Source of the DNA: Vibrio diabolicus
GTDB lineage: Bacteria; Pseudomonadota; Gammaproteobacteria; Enterobacterales; Vibrionaceae
Reading direction: 5' to 3'
Assembly (NCBI GenBank): GCA_001048675.1
Contig: CCKK01000002.1
Coordinates: 974,213 to 1,038,212 of the forward strand
DNA: 64,000 bases
Shown here in pieces: positions 19,157 to 27,783 of the stretch (position 1 is the stretch's first letter; every line of letters starts with the position of its first letter). The notes below the pieces were generated by a model that was not told where the DNA came from, did not search any database, and was given only the letters and a program-made list of their open reading frames with translations. Position numbers and translations under genes: made by a program.

Positions 19157-19561
19157 ATGTCGATTGAAGTGATAGCAGTTCGTCTTACCAAAGGCATGGA
19201 CTTAAAGCTGAGCCTAGCGAAATTGGTCGAGAAGCACGGTATCAAAGCGGGTTCGATTGCTTCATGCGTTGGCTGTATTTCTCAGCTCAACCTTCGTTTG
19301 GCAGGTGCAGAGAGTACGTTAACCAAACAAAATCCATTTGAAATCGTCTCTGTGATGGGAACCTTAACGCCTGAACATCAACACGTTCATATCTCGGTCT
19401 CTGATCGTGAAGGACGAGTTTGGGGTGGGCATTTGCTAGAAGGCACAGTGATTGATACTACCGCAGAATTGATCATCCATTCTTACTCAGAACTTGAGTT
19501 CACTAGAGCGATGGACGACTCGACTGGCTATACCGAACTACAAGTGAACCCTTCCAAATAA
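19157..19561 (+). CDS. PPC/DUF296 domain protein
   Basis: This 134-residue protein is a stand-alone PPC (DUF296) domain, recognisable by the GSIASCVGCISQLNLR segment, the metal-ligand-like HQHVHISVSD and GGHLLEGTVIDTTAE. The family forms trimers; in plants it follows AT-hooks, while bacterial versions have no firmly assigned function and are often near regulators. It is directly downstream of the TetR gene (one-base spacing) and is probably cotranscribed. A strong bidirectional terminator follows. Confidence 0.88.
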   Translation: MSIEVIAVRLTKGMDLKLSLAKLVEKHGIKAGSIASCVGCISQLNLRLAGAESTLTKQNPFEIVSVMGTLTPEHQHVHISVSDREGRVWGGHLLEGTVIDTTAELIIHSYSELEFTRAMDDSTGYTELQVNPSK

Positions 19562-19563
19562 TT

Positions 19564-19604
19564 AAAAGCTCCAGAGCCATACTGTGCTGTCTCTGGAGCT
19601 TTAT
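19564..19604. terminator. Bidirectional rho-independent terminator
   Basis: AAAGCTCCAGAG and CTCTGGAGCTTT form a perfect 12-base stem around a 14-base loop between the convergent PPC and nirD genes. Confidence 0.88.
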
Positions 19605-19659
19605 TCGCTTGCCTCTTACGCTAAGAATTTACTCATATCGAGCAAGCTAATTTCGAGGA

Positions 19660-19995
19660 TCATTCTTCGACTAGATGACAAACCTGATTATCGTCGACCG
19701 TTACTTGCCACGTTTTTAGACAGTGCGCATCGTCTTCCAAACATTGCCCACTCTTTAAACTGAAGTGTTGTTTGTACAGTGGTGACGCAACACACATCTC
19801 ACCATCAATATCACCGACAATCCCTCGACTCATCACATAAGCCTTACCAATTGGGTCCCAATCCTGAACAGCGTAAACACCGTTATCAGGAATGTAGAAT
19901 AACGCGACATGCTCGCCTTCAATCAACACTGTGGCACCGATAAACGGCATTAGATCATCAAGCTGACACAATTTCACTTTGGTTAAAGCTGCCAT
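19660..19995 (-). CDS. nirD: Assimilatory nitrite reductase small subunit NirD
   Basis: This 111-residue protein is the NirD small subunit of NADH-dependent nitrite reductase, with a Rieske-like fold (CQLDDLMPFIGATVLIEGE, IPDNGVYAVQDWDPIGKA, RGIVGDIDGEMCVASPLY). It lacks the Cys-His cluster ligands of true Rieske proteins, as is normal for NirD. It starts immediately after the nirB stop, with GGAGG in the nirB end. It is the last gene of the nrt-nirBD operon and is followed by a terminator. Confidence 0.94.
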   Translation of the reverse strand: MAALTKVKLCQLDDLMPFIGATVLIEGEHVALFYIPDNGVYAVQDWDPIGKAYVMSRGIVGDIDGEMCVASPLYKQHFSLKSGQCLEDDAHCLKTWQVTVDDNQVCHLVEE

Positions 19996-22515
19996 TTACA
20001 CCTCCTGTTTCGCCGGAATACGCTGACCGCGTACACGTTGGTACGGTAAGACTTTACTGCCCGCCGTGCTGTTCAAGAAAGGACGGAAGCGTTGCAGTTT
20101 TTGAGGATTATCCAGCGTACTCTTCCACTCACATTGATAGGTATCTACGACTCGCGCCATTTGTTCGTCCAAAGAATCACATAGATTCAGAGAGTCATCC
20201 AAAATCACTTGTTTAAGGTAATCTAAGCCCCCTTCCATGTTCTCCATCCACACCGACGTACGCTGCAAGCGATCAGCTGTGCTAACGTAGAACATCAAAA
20301 CTCGGTCAATCATGGTGATCAACTCTGATTTGGATAAGTCGGATGCAAACAAATCAGCGTGTCTTGGTCTCATGCCGCCATTACCGCAAACGTATAGATT
20401 CCAGCCGTTTTCAGTGGCGATCACCCCAATGTCTTTACTTTGCGCTTCTGCACACTCGCGAGTGCAGCCCGATACGGCAAACTTAAGCTTATGGGGCGCT
20501 CGCAATCCTTTGTAGCGGTTCTCTAACTCAATGGCTAATCCGACCGAGTCATCAACACCATAGCGACACCACGTAGAACCGACACACGATTTCACGGTGC
20601 GCACCGATTTACCGTAGGCGTGCCCTGTTTCAAAACCGGCATCGATTAAGGTTTGCCAGATTTCAGGAAGCTGTTCTAACTGCGCACCAAATAAATCCAC
20701 GCGTTGACCGCCAGTGATTTTGGTGTACAGATCGTATTGCTGAGCGACTTCGCCTAGCGCGATGAGTTTGTCTGGTGTGATTTCGCCGCCCGGAACACGA
20801 GGCACAATCGAGTAAGAGCCATCTTTTTGCAGGTTAGCCATAAAGGCATCGTTAGAATCTTGTAGAGATTGATGTTGAGGCTCCATGATGTGTTCATTCC
20901 ACAAAGAAGCAAACACTGATGCTGCTGTCGGCTTACAGATATCACACCCATGCCCTTTGCCATGCAGTGCGATTAAGGTGTCGAAGTCTTTGATCTGTTC
21001 CACTTGGCAAATATGGAACATCTCTTGCCGACTCAGCTCAAAGTGCTCACAAAGGTGGTTGTTAACCTCTACCCCCATGGCTGCCAATTGAGTATCCAAT
21101 ACCGATTTGACCATATTGCTACAGCCACCACAGCCAGTACCTGCTTTGGTGTTGGCTTTAAGATCCGTCAGGTTGGTGGTGCCAGCTTGTATCTCGGCAA
21201 CTAAGTCGCCTTTTGTGACGTTGTGACAAGAACAGATGATGGCGCTGTCTGGCATCTCTCCGTCCAGCATTCCGGTATCAAACAGCAGGTTCGCCGCGTG
21301 GTCTGGCAGAACCGTTTTGTTCAAATAACACTGTAAGAGCGCATCGTAATCGCTGTTGTCACCGACGAGAATCGCACCAAGCAATTGGGTGCCGCTCGCA
21401 TCAACCACCAGCTTTTTGTAGATGCCTGCAACCGCATCTTGCAAGACCATTTCTTGTGCGCCTTCGGTCTGCATTTGTGCATCGCCAATAGACGCCACAT
21501 CCACCCCAAGCAGCTTAAGTTTGGTGCTCATGTCTGCACCTTTATAACCTTCGCTTGGCATCCCAGTCAAGACATCGGCAGTGGTTCTCGCCATGGTGTA
21601 ACCGGGAGCGACCAAACCAAAGATCTTCTGCTCCCAAAGGGCACATTCGCCAATCGCGTATATGTTCTCATCGCTGGTTTGGCATTGGTTATTAATCACA
21701 ATGCCGCCTCGCTCACCGACTTCTAGCTCGGCCAATCTTGCCAACTCATCTTGAGGGCGAATGCCTGCGGAAAAGACAATCACATCCACTTCGAGAGGAT
21801 CTTTGTCTTTAAACACCATACGATGCTTAGCCGTTTCACCATCGCAGATTCGCTCCGTACCCGTTGAGGTGTGAACGGTTAGCCCTAGCGCTTCAATCTT
21901 CTCTTTTAGCACTAAGCCAGCACCATCATCTAACTGTACGGGCATCAGGCGAGGCGCAAATTCAATGACGTGAGTTTCTAACCCCAATAATTTAAGTGCG
22001 TTTGCCGCTTCTAAACCCAACAAGCCGCCGCCAATCACTGCGCCTGTTCTTGCGCCTTCACATGCCTTTTTGATTTGTGAAAGGTCATCAAGCGTGCGGT
22101 AGACAAACACGTTGTCTCGGTCTTTACCTTCAATTGGAGGCACAAACGGGTAAGAACCGGTCGCGAGCACGAGTTGGTCGTAACCCAGCACATCTTCACC
22201 ATCAAGCAGAATACGCTTTTGCTCTCTGTCGATGCCTGTTACTTGGCTGCCAAGTACGAGTTGGATGCCATGCATGTCGTACCATTCTTGGTTACTCAGC
22301 ATCAAATCATCATGAGACTTACCCGCAAATAAAGAAGAAAGTTGTACACGGTCATACGCGATAAAACTCTCTGCACCAATCACGGTAATTCTGTGCTCCA
22401 TATGCGCGTTTTTCTGCACTAATTGCTCGACGAGATGTTGCCCGACCATACCGTTGCCTACCACAACGATGTGGCTTAATGCGTTCTTTACTGGGATCGT
22501 TAAAGGACTGTTCAT
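19996..22515 (-). CDS. nirB: NAD(P)H-nitrite reductase large subunit NirB
   Basis: This 839-residue enzyme reduces nitrite to ammonium in the cytoplasm. Domains in order: FAD/NAD-binding pyridine nucleotide-disulfide oxidoreductase (about 15-400, VVGNGMVGQHLVEQL and AVIGGGLLGLEAANALK), BFD-like [2Fe-2S] domain (CSCHN near 426 and GCGGCSN near 461), a second Cys-containing segment (CDICKP), and the sulfite/nitrite reductase domains with siroheme-[4Fe-4S] ligands CVGSTWC near 643 and SGCTREC near 683. AGGAGG precedes the ATG. The siroheme it needs is supplied by the cobA product encoded in the same cluster. Confidence 0.96.
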   Translation of the reverse strand: MNSPLTIPVKNALSHIVVVGNGMVGQHLVEQLVQKNAHMEHRITVIGAESFIAYDRVQLSSLFAGKSHDDLMLSNQEWYDMHGIQLVLGSQVTGIDREQKRILLDGEDVLGYDQLVLATGSYPFVPPIEGKDRDNVFVYRTLDDLSQIKKACEGARTGAVIGGGLLGLEAANALKLLGLETHVIEFAPRLMPVQLDDGAGLVLKEKIEALGLTVHTSTGTERICDGETAKHRMVFKDKDPLEVDVIVFSAGIRPQDELARLAELEVGERGGIVINNQCQTSDENIYAIGECALWEQKIFGLVAPGYTMARTTADVLTGMPSEGYKGADMSTKLKLLGVDVASIGDAQMQTEGAQEMVLQDAVAGIYKKLVVDASGTQLLGAILVGDNSDYDALLQCYLNKTVLPDHAANLLFDTGMLDGEMPDSAIICSCHNVTKGDLVAEIQAGTTNLTDLKANTKAGTGCGGCSNMVKSVLDTQLAAMGVEVNNHLCEHFELSRQEMFHICQVEQIKDFDTLIALHGKGHGCDICKPTAASVFASLWNEHIMEPQHQSLQDSNDAFMANLQKDGSYSIVPRVPGGEITPDKLIALGEVAQQYDLYTKITGGQRVDLFGAQLEQLPEIWQTLIDAGFETGHAYGKSVRTVKSCVGSTWCRYGVDDSVGLAIELENRYKGLRAPHKLKFAVSGCTRECAEAQSKDIGVIATENGWNLYVCGNGGMRPRHADLFASDLSKSELITMIDRVLMFYVSTADRLQRTSVWMENMEGGLDYLKQVILDDSLNLCDSLDEQMARVVDTYQCEWKSTLDNPQKLQRFRPFLNSTAGSKVLPYQRVRGQRIPAKQEV

Positions 22516-22525
22516 TGCTGCCTCC

Positions 22526-23362
22526 TTATGCCGTTTGCGCTGCGGTTTTGGGTTTGTCTTCTTTCGAAGCAGGAATCTCGACTTTGGATTGCTTCTCGTA
22601 AAGGAACTTCAACACCGCTTGTCGACACTTCTGATACTGTGCATCATCCGCCAGTGCGACACGCTTACGAGGGCGCGGTAGATTCACTTCTAACACTTCA
22701 CCAATGGTCGCCGCCGGTCCGTTAGTCATCATCACGATTTTGTCGGATAGCAGCACCGCTTCATCCACGTCGTGGGTAATCATGATCACGGTGTTATTTA
22801 GCTCGGCTTGGATCTTCATCAGTGCATCCTGCAAATGCGCACGAGTTAACGCATCCAACGCGCCAAATGGTTCATCCATCAGCAAAACCTTTGGTTGAAG
22901 TGCCAGTGCTCTCGCAATACCGACTCGCTGCTTCATACCGCCCGAGATTTCATCCGGCTTTTTGTGCGCGGCATGCTGCATTTGAATCAACTCCAAATAG
23001 TGATTCACTTGCTCCTGAATCCACGCTTTGCCCTTTTTGCCGGCAATTTGTTTTACAGCTAACTCAACGTTTTGATACACGGTTAACCAAGGCAATAATG
23101 AATGGTTTTGGAACACCACTGCGCGGTCAGGTCCCGGTCCAGCTACTTCTCGTCCATCGACGATCACGCCGCCGTCTGTTGGCATGTGCAGCCCTGCGAC
23201 TAAGTTCAATACCGTTGATTTACCACAGCCAGAGTGACCAATTAGGGATACAAACTCGCCTTTATTGATTTGTAAATCGACGTTCTTAAGCGCGATGAAC
23301 TCGCCATCTGGCGTTGGGAATCGCATCCCTAAACGCGTTAGATCTAATAATGCTTTTTCCAT
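22526..23362 (-). CDS. Nitrate/nitrite ABC transporter ATP-binding protein (NrtD/NasD type)
   Basis: This 278-residue ATPase has Walker A GHSGCGKST near residues 43-51, the ABC signature EISGGMKQRVGIARAL, Walker B VLLMDEPFGALD and the switch MITHDVDEAVLL. It belongs to the nitrate/sulfonate/taurine importer class and, by context, powers nitrate uptake with the permease and binding protein encoded upstream in the same operon. Only one ATPase is encoded, unlike the NrtC-NrtD pair of cyanobacteria. It ends 11 bases before nirB. Confidence 0.93.
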   Translation of the reverse strand: MEKALLDLTRLGMRFPTPDGEFIALKNVDLQINKGEFVSLIGHSGCGKSTVLNLVAGLHMPTDGGVIVDGREVAGPGPDRAVVFQNHSLLPWLTVYQNVELAVKQIAGKKGKAWIQEQVNHYLELIQMQHAAHKKPDEISGGMKQRVGIARALALQPKVLLMDEPFGALDALTRAHLQDALMKIQAELNNTVIMITHDVDEAVLLSDKIVMMTNGPAATIGEVLEVNLPRPRKRVALADDAQYQKCRQAVLKFLYEKQSKVEIPASKEDKPKTAAQTA

Positions 23363-23373
23363 GATCGTTTCCC

Positions 23374-24339
23374 TTATCTCAACGCTTGTTGTTTATTCCA
23401 AGACAGCCACTTTTGAAGTTGCAGCATGCCTCTATCGAGCATCAAACCGATAAAACCAATGGTGATGACTGCCACCATGATGCGCCCCAATGATGCCGAG
23501 CTGCCGTTCTGGAATTCATCCCAAACGAACTTGCCTAACCCCGGGTTCTGAGCGAGCATTTCTGCCGCAATCAACACCATCCAAGCGATACCTAAAGAGA
23601 GACGTAAACCAGTGAAGATCATTGGAATGGCAGAAGGTAAAACGATGGTACGAATGTGCTGCCACCACGAAAGTTGAAGCACTTTGCTCACGTTGATTAA
23701 GTCTTTATCAACGCTCGTTACACCCACAGCGGTATTAATCAGCGTCGGCCATAAGCTACACAGCGCCACAGTGATCAGTGAGTTGATGAACGACTTAGCA
23801 AACATCGGGTCATCACTCACATAAGTCGCACTTACAACCATAGTGACGATAGGCAGCCAAGCCAAAGGTGATACGGGCTTGAGCAATTGAATGATTGGGT
23901 TGAACGCTTGATACAGCCCTTGATTCAGACCAAGCACGATGCCAAGCGGAATTGCGATAACCGTCGCCAGCAAAAAGCCCGCGGTTACAGTCACTAAGCT
24001 TGTTATGATTTGGTCGAAGAACGTGGGCTTACCTGTGTAAGGACGAATCTTCACTTCCGCATCTGGATTTTTGGCTAACTTCGTAGCATTGCGCTTTTCC
24101 TGACGCTCGATAAACGCTTGTTCCTTTTCTCGCTCTTGCCAATGGTCATCGACAAGGTTGCTGAACTGCTGAAAAGTTTGCACTGGTCCCGGTAGCGTAC
24201 CTAATGAGGTTTGCACTTCTCTCGCTGCTAAGTGCCACATTGCCAAAAAGATCAGCAAACCAATGACGGGTAAAAGCACCAACCGACTTCGGTTCACTAC
24301 CTGCTTAGCAGGAAAAAGGGAAATGACATTACTAGACAT
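23374..24339 (-). CDS. nrtB: Nitrate/nitrite ABC transporter permease (NrtB/NasE type)
   Basis: This inner-membrane permease (321 residues from the preferred start) has an N-terminal membrane segment near 20-35, a charged cytoplasmic or periplasmic loop, and the BPD_transp_1 domain with about five further segments and the EAA-loop-like region LSWWQHIRTIVLPSAIPMIF. I prefer the ATG at 24339 to a GTG at 24345 because AGGAG is five bases from the former. It follows the binding protein gene by about 70 bases and precedes the ATPase gene. Confidence 0.93.
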   Translation of the reverse strand: MSSNVISLFPAKQVVNRSRLVLLPVIGLLIFLAMWHLAAREVQTSLGTLPGPVQTFQQFSNLVDDHWQEREKEQAFIERQEKRNATKLAKNPDAEVKIRPYTGKPTFFDQIITSLVTVTAGFLLATVIAIPLGIVLGLNQGLYQAFNPIIQLLKPVSPLAWLPIVTMVVSATYVSDDPMFAKSFINSLITVALCSLWPTLINTAVGVTSVDKDLINVSKVLQLSWWQHIRTIVLPSAIPMIFTGLRLSLGIAWMVLIAAEMLAQNPGLGKFVWDEFQNGSSASLGRIMVAVITIGFIGLMLDRGMLQLQKWLSWNKQQALR

Positions 24340-24411
24340 ACTCACTCCTAAGAAATTTACATCCTTGTTGCCACAAGCGAATTCCCTCGCCTGTGGCGTT
24401 TATCGTTATGG

Positions 24412-25776
24412 TTAAACCTTGTCTTTTCCTTTAAGCCCGATAGAGAACTTCTCTAGATATTTATTTGGCTCGCGACCGTCATAAACGATGTTGTCGATAA
24501 AGTGTGTTTGTGGCGCACGGAAACCATCTTCAGCACTAAAATCTGGGAAGTCTTTTTTGCTCAACACACCATCTTCAATCAGTGCTTGAGCCGCTTGTTG
24601 GTAAATGTCCGGACGGTAAACCTCTTTTGCGACATCCATGTACCAATCATCGGATTTCTCGCTTGAGATCTGTCCCCAGCGACGCATTTGGGTCAGGTAC
24701 CAAATCGCATCGCTGTAATACGGATAAGTGGCGTTATGACGGAAGAACACGTTGAAGTCTGGCACGTCTCGTTTGTCGCCTTTCTCGTATTCAAATGTGC
24801 CTGTCATTGAGTTGGCGATAACTTCGGCATCGGCTCCAACATACTCGCTTTTCGATAGCATCTTCACTGCTTCTTGGCGGTTGGCATTGTCGTTTTCATC
24901 CAACCAATGTGCAGCTCGAATCAAGGCTTTCACTACGCGAATGTGCGTGTTTGGATACTTCTCAGCCCAAGCTTTGGAGACACCAAATACTTTCTCTGGG
25001 TTGTTCTTCCAGATTTCGTAGTCGGTCACGACTGGTGTGCCAATGCCTTTGAATACGGCTTGCTGGTTCCATGGTTCGCCCACGCAGTACCCTTTGATCG
25101 TGCCCGCTTCCATCGTCGCTGGCATTTGTGGTGGCGGTGTAACACTCAAAAGAACGTCAGCATCCAATTGGCCACTGTTATCACCTGAGTCTGGTGCATA
25201 AAAACCTGGATGAATCCCCCCTGCCGCTAACCAGTAACGCAACTCATAGTTGTGTGTCGATACAGGGAACACCATGCCCATGTTGAACGGTTTGCCTTTA
25301 TCCAGATAGCTGTCGACCACAGGCTTCAGCGCATCCGCTTTGATTGGGTGAACTGGTTTGCCATCTGGTTGCTTTGGAATGTACTGCTTCATCTGTTCCC
25401 AAGTATCATTGGAAACCGTGATTGCGTTGCCGTTCAAATCCATACTGAACGCAGTAATCACTTCTGCTTTTGTGCCGACACCAATCGTTGCGCCCAATGG
25501 CTGACCAGCAAGCATGTGCGCGCCAGCAAGCTCACCATCGATGACTCGGTCTAATAGCACCTTCCAGTTTGCTTGCGCTTCTAAAGTGACGTACAAGCCT
25601 TCGTCTTCAAAAAAGCCTTTCTCATAAGCAACCGCCAGCGGTGCCATATCGGTTAACTTAATAAAACCAAACTTCAGGTCTTCAATTTCTGGCTCCCCCA
25701 ACTCTGCATTTACGCTGGTTGTGGTGAATACCGATAACGAAATTGCTGACACTTTCAGCATCGAACTCCATTTCAT
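24412..25776 (-). CDS. nrtA: Nitrate ABC transporter substrate-binding protein NrtA
   Basis: From the ATG at 25776 this is a 454-residue periplasmic binding protein with a signal peptide ending near SVNA at residue 24 and a NrtA/SsuA-like mature region ([21 protein letters not shown]). The start is fixed by GGGAG ten bases upstream; extending the frame to 25887 would translate through a perfect terminator and is rejected. A signal peptide argues for transport and against a cytoplasmic NasS-type sensor role. It is the first gene of the nrtA-nrtB-ATPase-nirB-nirD operon and is preceded by an ANTAR-type leader. Confidence 0.94.
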   Translation of the reverse strand: MKWSSMLKVSAISLSVFTTTSVNAELGEPEIEDLKFGFIKLTDMAPLAVAYEKGFFEDEGLYVTLEAQANWKVLLDRVIDGELAGAHMLAGQPLGATIGVGTKAEVITAFSMDLNGNAITVSNDTWEQMKQYIPKQPDGKPVHPIKADALKPVVDSYLDKGKPFNMGMVFPVSTHNYELRYWLAAGGIHPGFYAPDSGDNSGQLDADVLLSVTPPPQMPATMEAGTIKGYCVGEPWNQQAVFKGIGTPVVTDYEIWKNNPEKVFGVSKAWAEKYPNTHIRVVKALIRAAHWLDENDNANRQEAVKMLSKSEYVGADAEVIANSMTGTFEYEKGDKRDVPDFNVFFRHNATYPYYSDAIWYLTQMRRWGQISSEKSDDWYMDVAKEVYRPDIYQQAAQALIEDGVLSKKDFPDFSAEDGFRAPQTHFIDNIVYDGREPNKYLEKFSIGLKGKDKV

Positions 25777-25790
25777 TGGTTTGCTCCCAT

Positions 25791-25824
25791 AAAAAAGCGC
25801 CACTACTCCGAAGAGCAGTAGCGC
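25791..25824 (-). terminator. Leader terminator upstream of nrtA
   Basis: On the minus strand GCGCTACTGCTC and GAGTAGTGGCGC pair over 12 bp (two G-U pairs) around a TTCG tetraloop and are followed by six T, only 14 bases before the nrtA start. It would stop transcription before the operon unless relieved by antitermination. Confidence 0.93.
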
Positions 25825-25860
25825 CGTTGCTAAGTCTACAATTACCGCCGTTGATAATTG
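25819..25860 (-). promoter_or_regulatory. Dual-hexaloop ANTAR-responsive leader RNA of nrtA
   Basis: Two hairpins precede the terminator. P1 (25839-25860) pairs CAATTATC with GGTAATTG around loop AACGGC; P2 (25819-25832) pairs TAGC with GCTA around an identical loop AACGGC. Both loops fit the AxxGxx hexaloop known for ANTAR-domain antiterminators. P2 uses bases of the 5' arm of the terminator, so the two structures are mutually exclusive. The ANTAR protein gene lies directly upstream (26041-26622). This is what is known of NasR/NasT targets and predicts nitrate- or nitrite-dependent antitermination. Confidence 0.88.
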
Positions 25861-25894
25861 AGATAAGCGATTCAACAATAAACCCATACCTACT

Positions 25895-25913
25895 AATCCA
25901 ATTACTGTGCCAA
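25895..25913 (-). promoter_or_regulatory. Candidate sigma-54 promoter of nrtA
   Basis: The minus strand reads TTGGCACAGTAATTGGATT. The -24 element TTGGCAC is perfect and the spacing to TTG is right, but the -12 GC is GG, so it is weaker than the nasA element. A start about 12 bases downstream would place both hexaloops in the transcript. Confidence 0.6.
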
Positions 25914-26040
25914 CTTATTTTTCACAGTAAATACAATGAATTAGTTTATTCTACCGTTTCTTATTCCCTGCTATTGCTTGCTGATAGTGCAACACGCACC
26001 ACGTTAGAAAACACACTCTAACCCCAAAGTGGTAAGGCAA

Positions 26041-26622
26041 CTAATCAAGTACCTCCAAAGTTATAATCAAATTCTTGGCAACTTGTGCGAGCGTTTGGCT
26101 CGATTGCATGGCTGAATTTCTAAGCGCTTTATAAGCTTGCTCTTCATCAACGCTGTGCATCTTCATCAGCAGACCTTTGGCTTTTTCCACCAGCTTGCGC
26201 TCTTCGATCTTATGGGTCAGCGATTCAATTTCCGATTGCATACTTTCGAATTTCGCTCTCACTAATGTCGCATGCTCAATCCAAGGTTGAAGTGCAAACT
26301 CGCTATCGTTCGGCATGAGAACATAATCCATTTTTTCAGATAAGCGATTGATATCATTAGATGATAGTTGCTTCAGCACGATAAGGAGTGGTGCCGATTT
26401 TCTGCGACAGAAATCGACAATCAAACGCAGTTCCGCCGTCGGCTGCTGCCATCCGACTACAACGCTTGCAGTGCTCTCTCTCTGCATCAGCGTTTCTAGT
26501 TGTGCCAATTGGCAGCCAACGATGTTGTCGTAATCTTTGCTCAACAAGCCGGACAGTCGAGCCTGCTCTTGAAGGCTATCACAGCACACTATGATGGGTG
26601 TTTTTGACGTTGATTGAGTCAT
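26041..26622 (-). CDS. nasT: ANTAR-domain response regulator-like antiterminator (NasT type)
   Basis: This 193-residue protein has an N-terminal degenerate receiver-like domain (residues about 8-115) in which the phosphoacceptor position is lost (SVVVGWQQPT), and a C-terminal ANTAR RNA-binding domain (EERKLVEKAKGLLMKMH, then EEQAYKALRNSAM and LAQVAKNLI). NasT proteins bind hexaloop hairpins and prevent leader termination in nitrate assimilation operons; their activity is usually checked by the nitrate-binding protein NasS, which is not encoded here. The ATG at 26622 is six bases after AAGGA. It lies upstream of nrtA and has its own sigma-54-like promoter. Confidence 0.9.
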   Translation of the reverse strand: MTQSTSKTPIIVCCDSLQEQARLSGLLSKDYDNIVGCQLAQLETLMQRESTASVVVGWQQPTAELRLIVDFCRRKSAPLLIVLKQLSSNDINRLSEKMDYVLMPNDSEFALQPWIEHATLVRAKFESMQSEIESLTHKIEERKLVEKAKGLLMKMHSVDEEQAYKALRNSAMQSSQTLAQVAKNLIITLEVLD

Positions 26623-26660
26623 GCACATTCCTTGTTTATATCTCACTCACTAAGAGAGAC

Positions 26661-26679
26661 ATAACAAGGACTGTGCCAA
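26661..26679 (-). promoter_or_regulatory. Candidate sigma-54 promoter of the ANTAR gene
   Basis: The minus strand reads TTGGCACAGTCCTTGTTAT: a perfect TTGGCAC and correctly spaced TTG, with GT instead of GC at -12. It lies about 40 bases upstream of the ANTAR start codon. Confidence 0.6.
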
Positions 26680-26695
26680 TTAAAGTTGAAGCGTT

Positions 26696-27628
26696 TTAAC
26701 TAGAGGCGAGATGTTCTTTGAAGAAACCTAGTGTGCGCTCCCACGCGAGCGCCGCTTCTTCTGGTGCGTAGCGTGCCGTTGAGTCGTTGTGGAAGCCATG
26801 ATTGACGTTTTCATACATTAACGCCTGATATTGCGCATCGTTCGCGATCAATTGCTGCTCATAGGCAGGCCATGTGTCGTTAACACGCTTATCGAGCCCT
26901 GCGAAGTGAATCATCAACGGCCCTTTGACCTGCTTTTGAATCTCTTGCGCCGCTGGTGTTCCGTAGAAAGGCACACCTGCATCCAGCTCTTCTGGCATTA
27001 CCGCTGCAAGCATATTGACGATGTATCCACCGAAGCAGAACCCAACTGCGCCCAATTTACCGTTCCCACCCTCGTAGTGTTTAATGAAATTAGCAGCAGC
27101 AATAAAATCTTGTTCGATCTTGGCTCTGTCCATCTCTTTCTGCATGGCGCGACCTTCATCGTCGTTCCCCGGATAGCCACCGAGTGGATAAAGCGCGTCA
27201 GGAGCAAAAGCAATAAAGCCATCTTTCGCGAGTCGCCTGGCGACATCTTTGATGTATGGGTTTAGACCTCGATTTTCATGAATCACCAACACTGTCGGCG
27301 ATTTTAAGGTCTTTTTTTGTGGCACAACCAAATAGCCGCGACCTTCCCCATGTCCATTGGGCGAGGCAAAGGTTTCATAGGTTGCTTTGATCTCAGGATC
27401 ATTAAAGGAAACTTGCTCTGCGAGTGCATAATTTGGAGTCAGAGCATCAACCAGGGCCGTCATACTAAAACCTAAAACAGCGAGGCCACCAAGACGGTTG
27501 AGAAACTCTCGACGAGAGATTTTGCCATGTGCGTATTCGTCATACCAATCGAAAGCTTCTTGTGGAATGGGATGTGACGCCTTGTTGTTAGAATTTGAGT
27601 GCTTTAGAACCATTATCCTTGTCCTCAT
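26696..27628 (-). CDS. Dienelactone hydrolase family protein with Tat signal
   Basis: This 310-residue alpha/beta hydrolase has a twin-arginine signal (SRREFLNRLGGLAVLGFS near residues 37-54, ending ALA near 70) and a dienelactone hydrolase domain: HENRGLNPYI, nucleophile elbow GFCFGG near 194-199 with Cys, and the His motif NHGFHND. It should be exported folded to the periplasm; the substrate is unknown. It sits between the nasA and nrt transcription units, and whether it has any role in nitrate use is not evident. An alternative start is the ATG at 27613. Confidence 0.88.
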   Translation of the reverse strand: MRTRIMVLKHSNSNNKASHPIPQEAFDWYDEYAHGKISRREFLNRLGGLAVLGFSMTALVDALTPNYALAEQVSFNDPEIKATYETFASPNGHGEGRGYLVVPQKKTLKSPTVLVIHENRGLNPYIKDVARRLAKDGFIAFAPDALYPLGGYPGNDDEGRAMQKEMDRAKIEQDFIAAANFIKHYEGGNGKLGAVGFCFGGYIVNMLAAVMPEELDAGVPFYGTPAAQEIQKQVKGPLMIHFAGLDKRVNDTWPAYEQQLIANDAQYQALMYENVNHGFHNDSTARYAPEEAALAWERTLGFFKEHLASS

Positions 27629-27783
27629 TTCTTATCGAAAAGTAAACTCATCAGGCCTCACTGATGTTTGCCCCAACCAGCTGTGAGACACTTCAAGTGA
27701 TAAATACATCACTGACAAGCTTAAACAAACAATAGATAAAGGATTCCGATCCAACAACGTTTCGCGGTTAGCTCGTCACAGGA

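Noticed and set aside
22822..23268. Plus-strand open frame of 148 codons opposite the ABC ATPase gene
   Set aside because: It is a shadow of the ATPase gene, whose Walker and signature motifs are clear on the minus strand.
25777..25887. N-terminal extension of nrtA with a hydrophobic segment
   Set aside because: The extension would translate through the terminator and hexaloops, and the downstream ATG has a good ribosome site and a signal peptide.
25981..26010. Possible NtrC half-sites upstream of nrtA (TGCACTAT, GGTGCG)
   Set aside because: The half-sites are in the wrong order and spacing for an NtrC palindrome.
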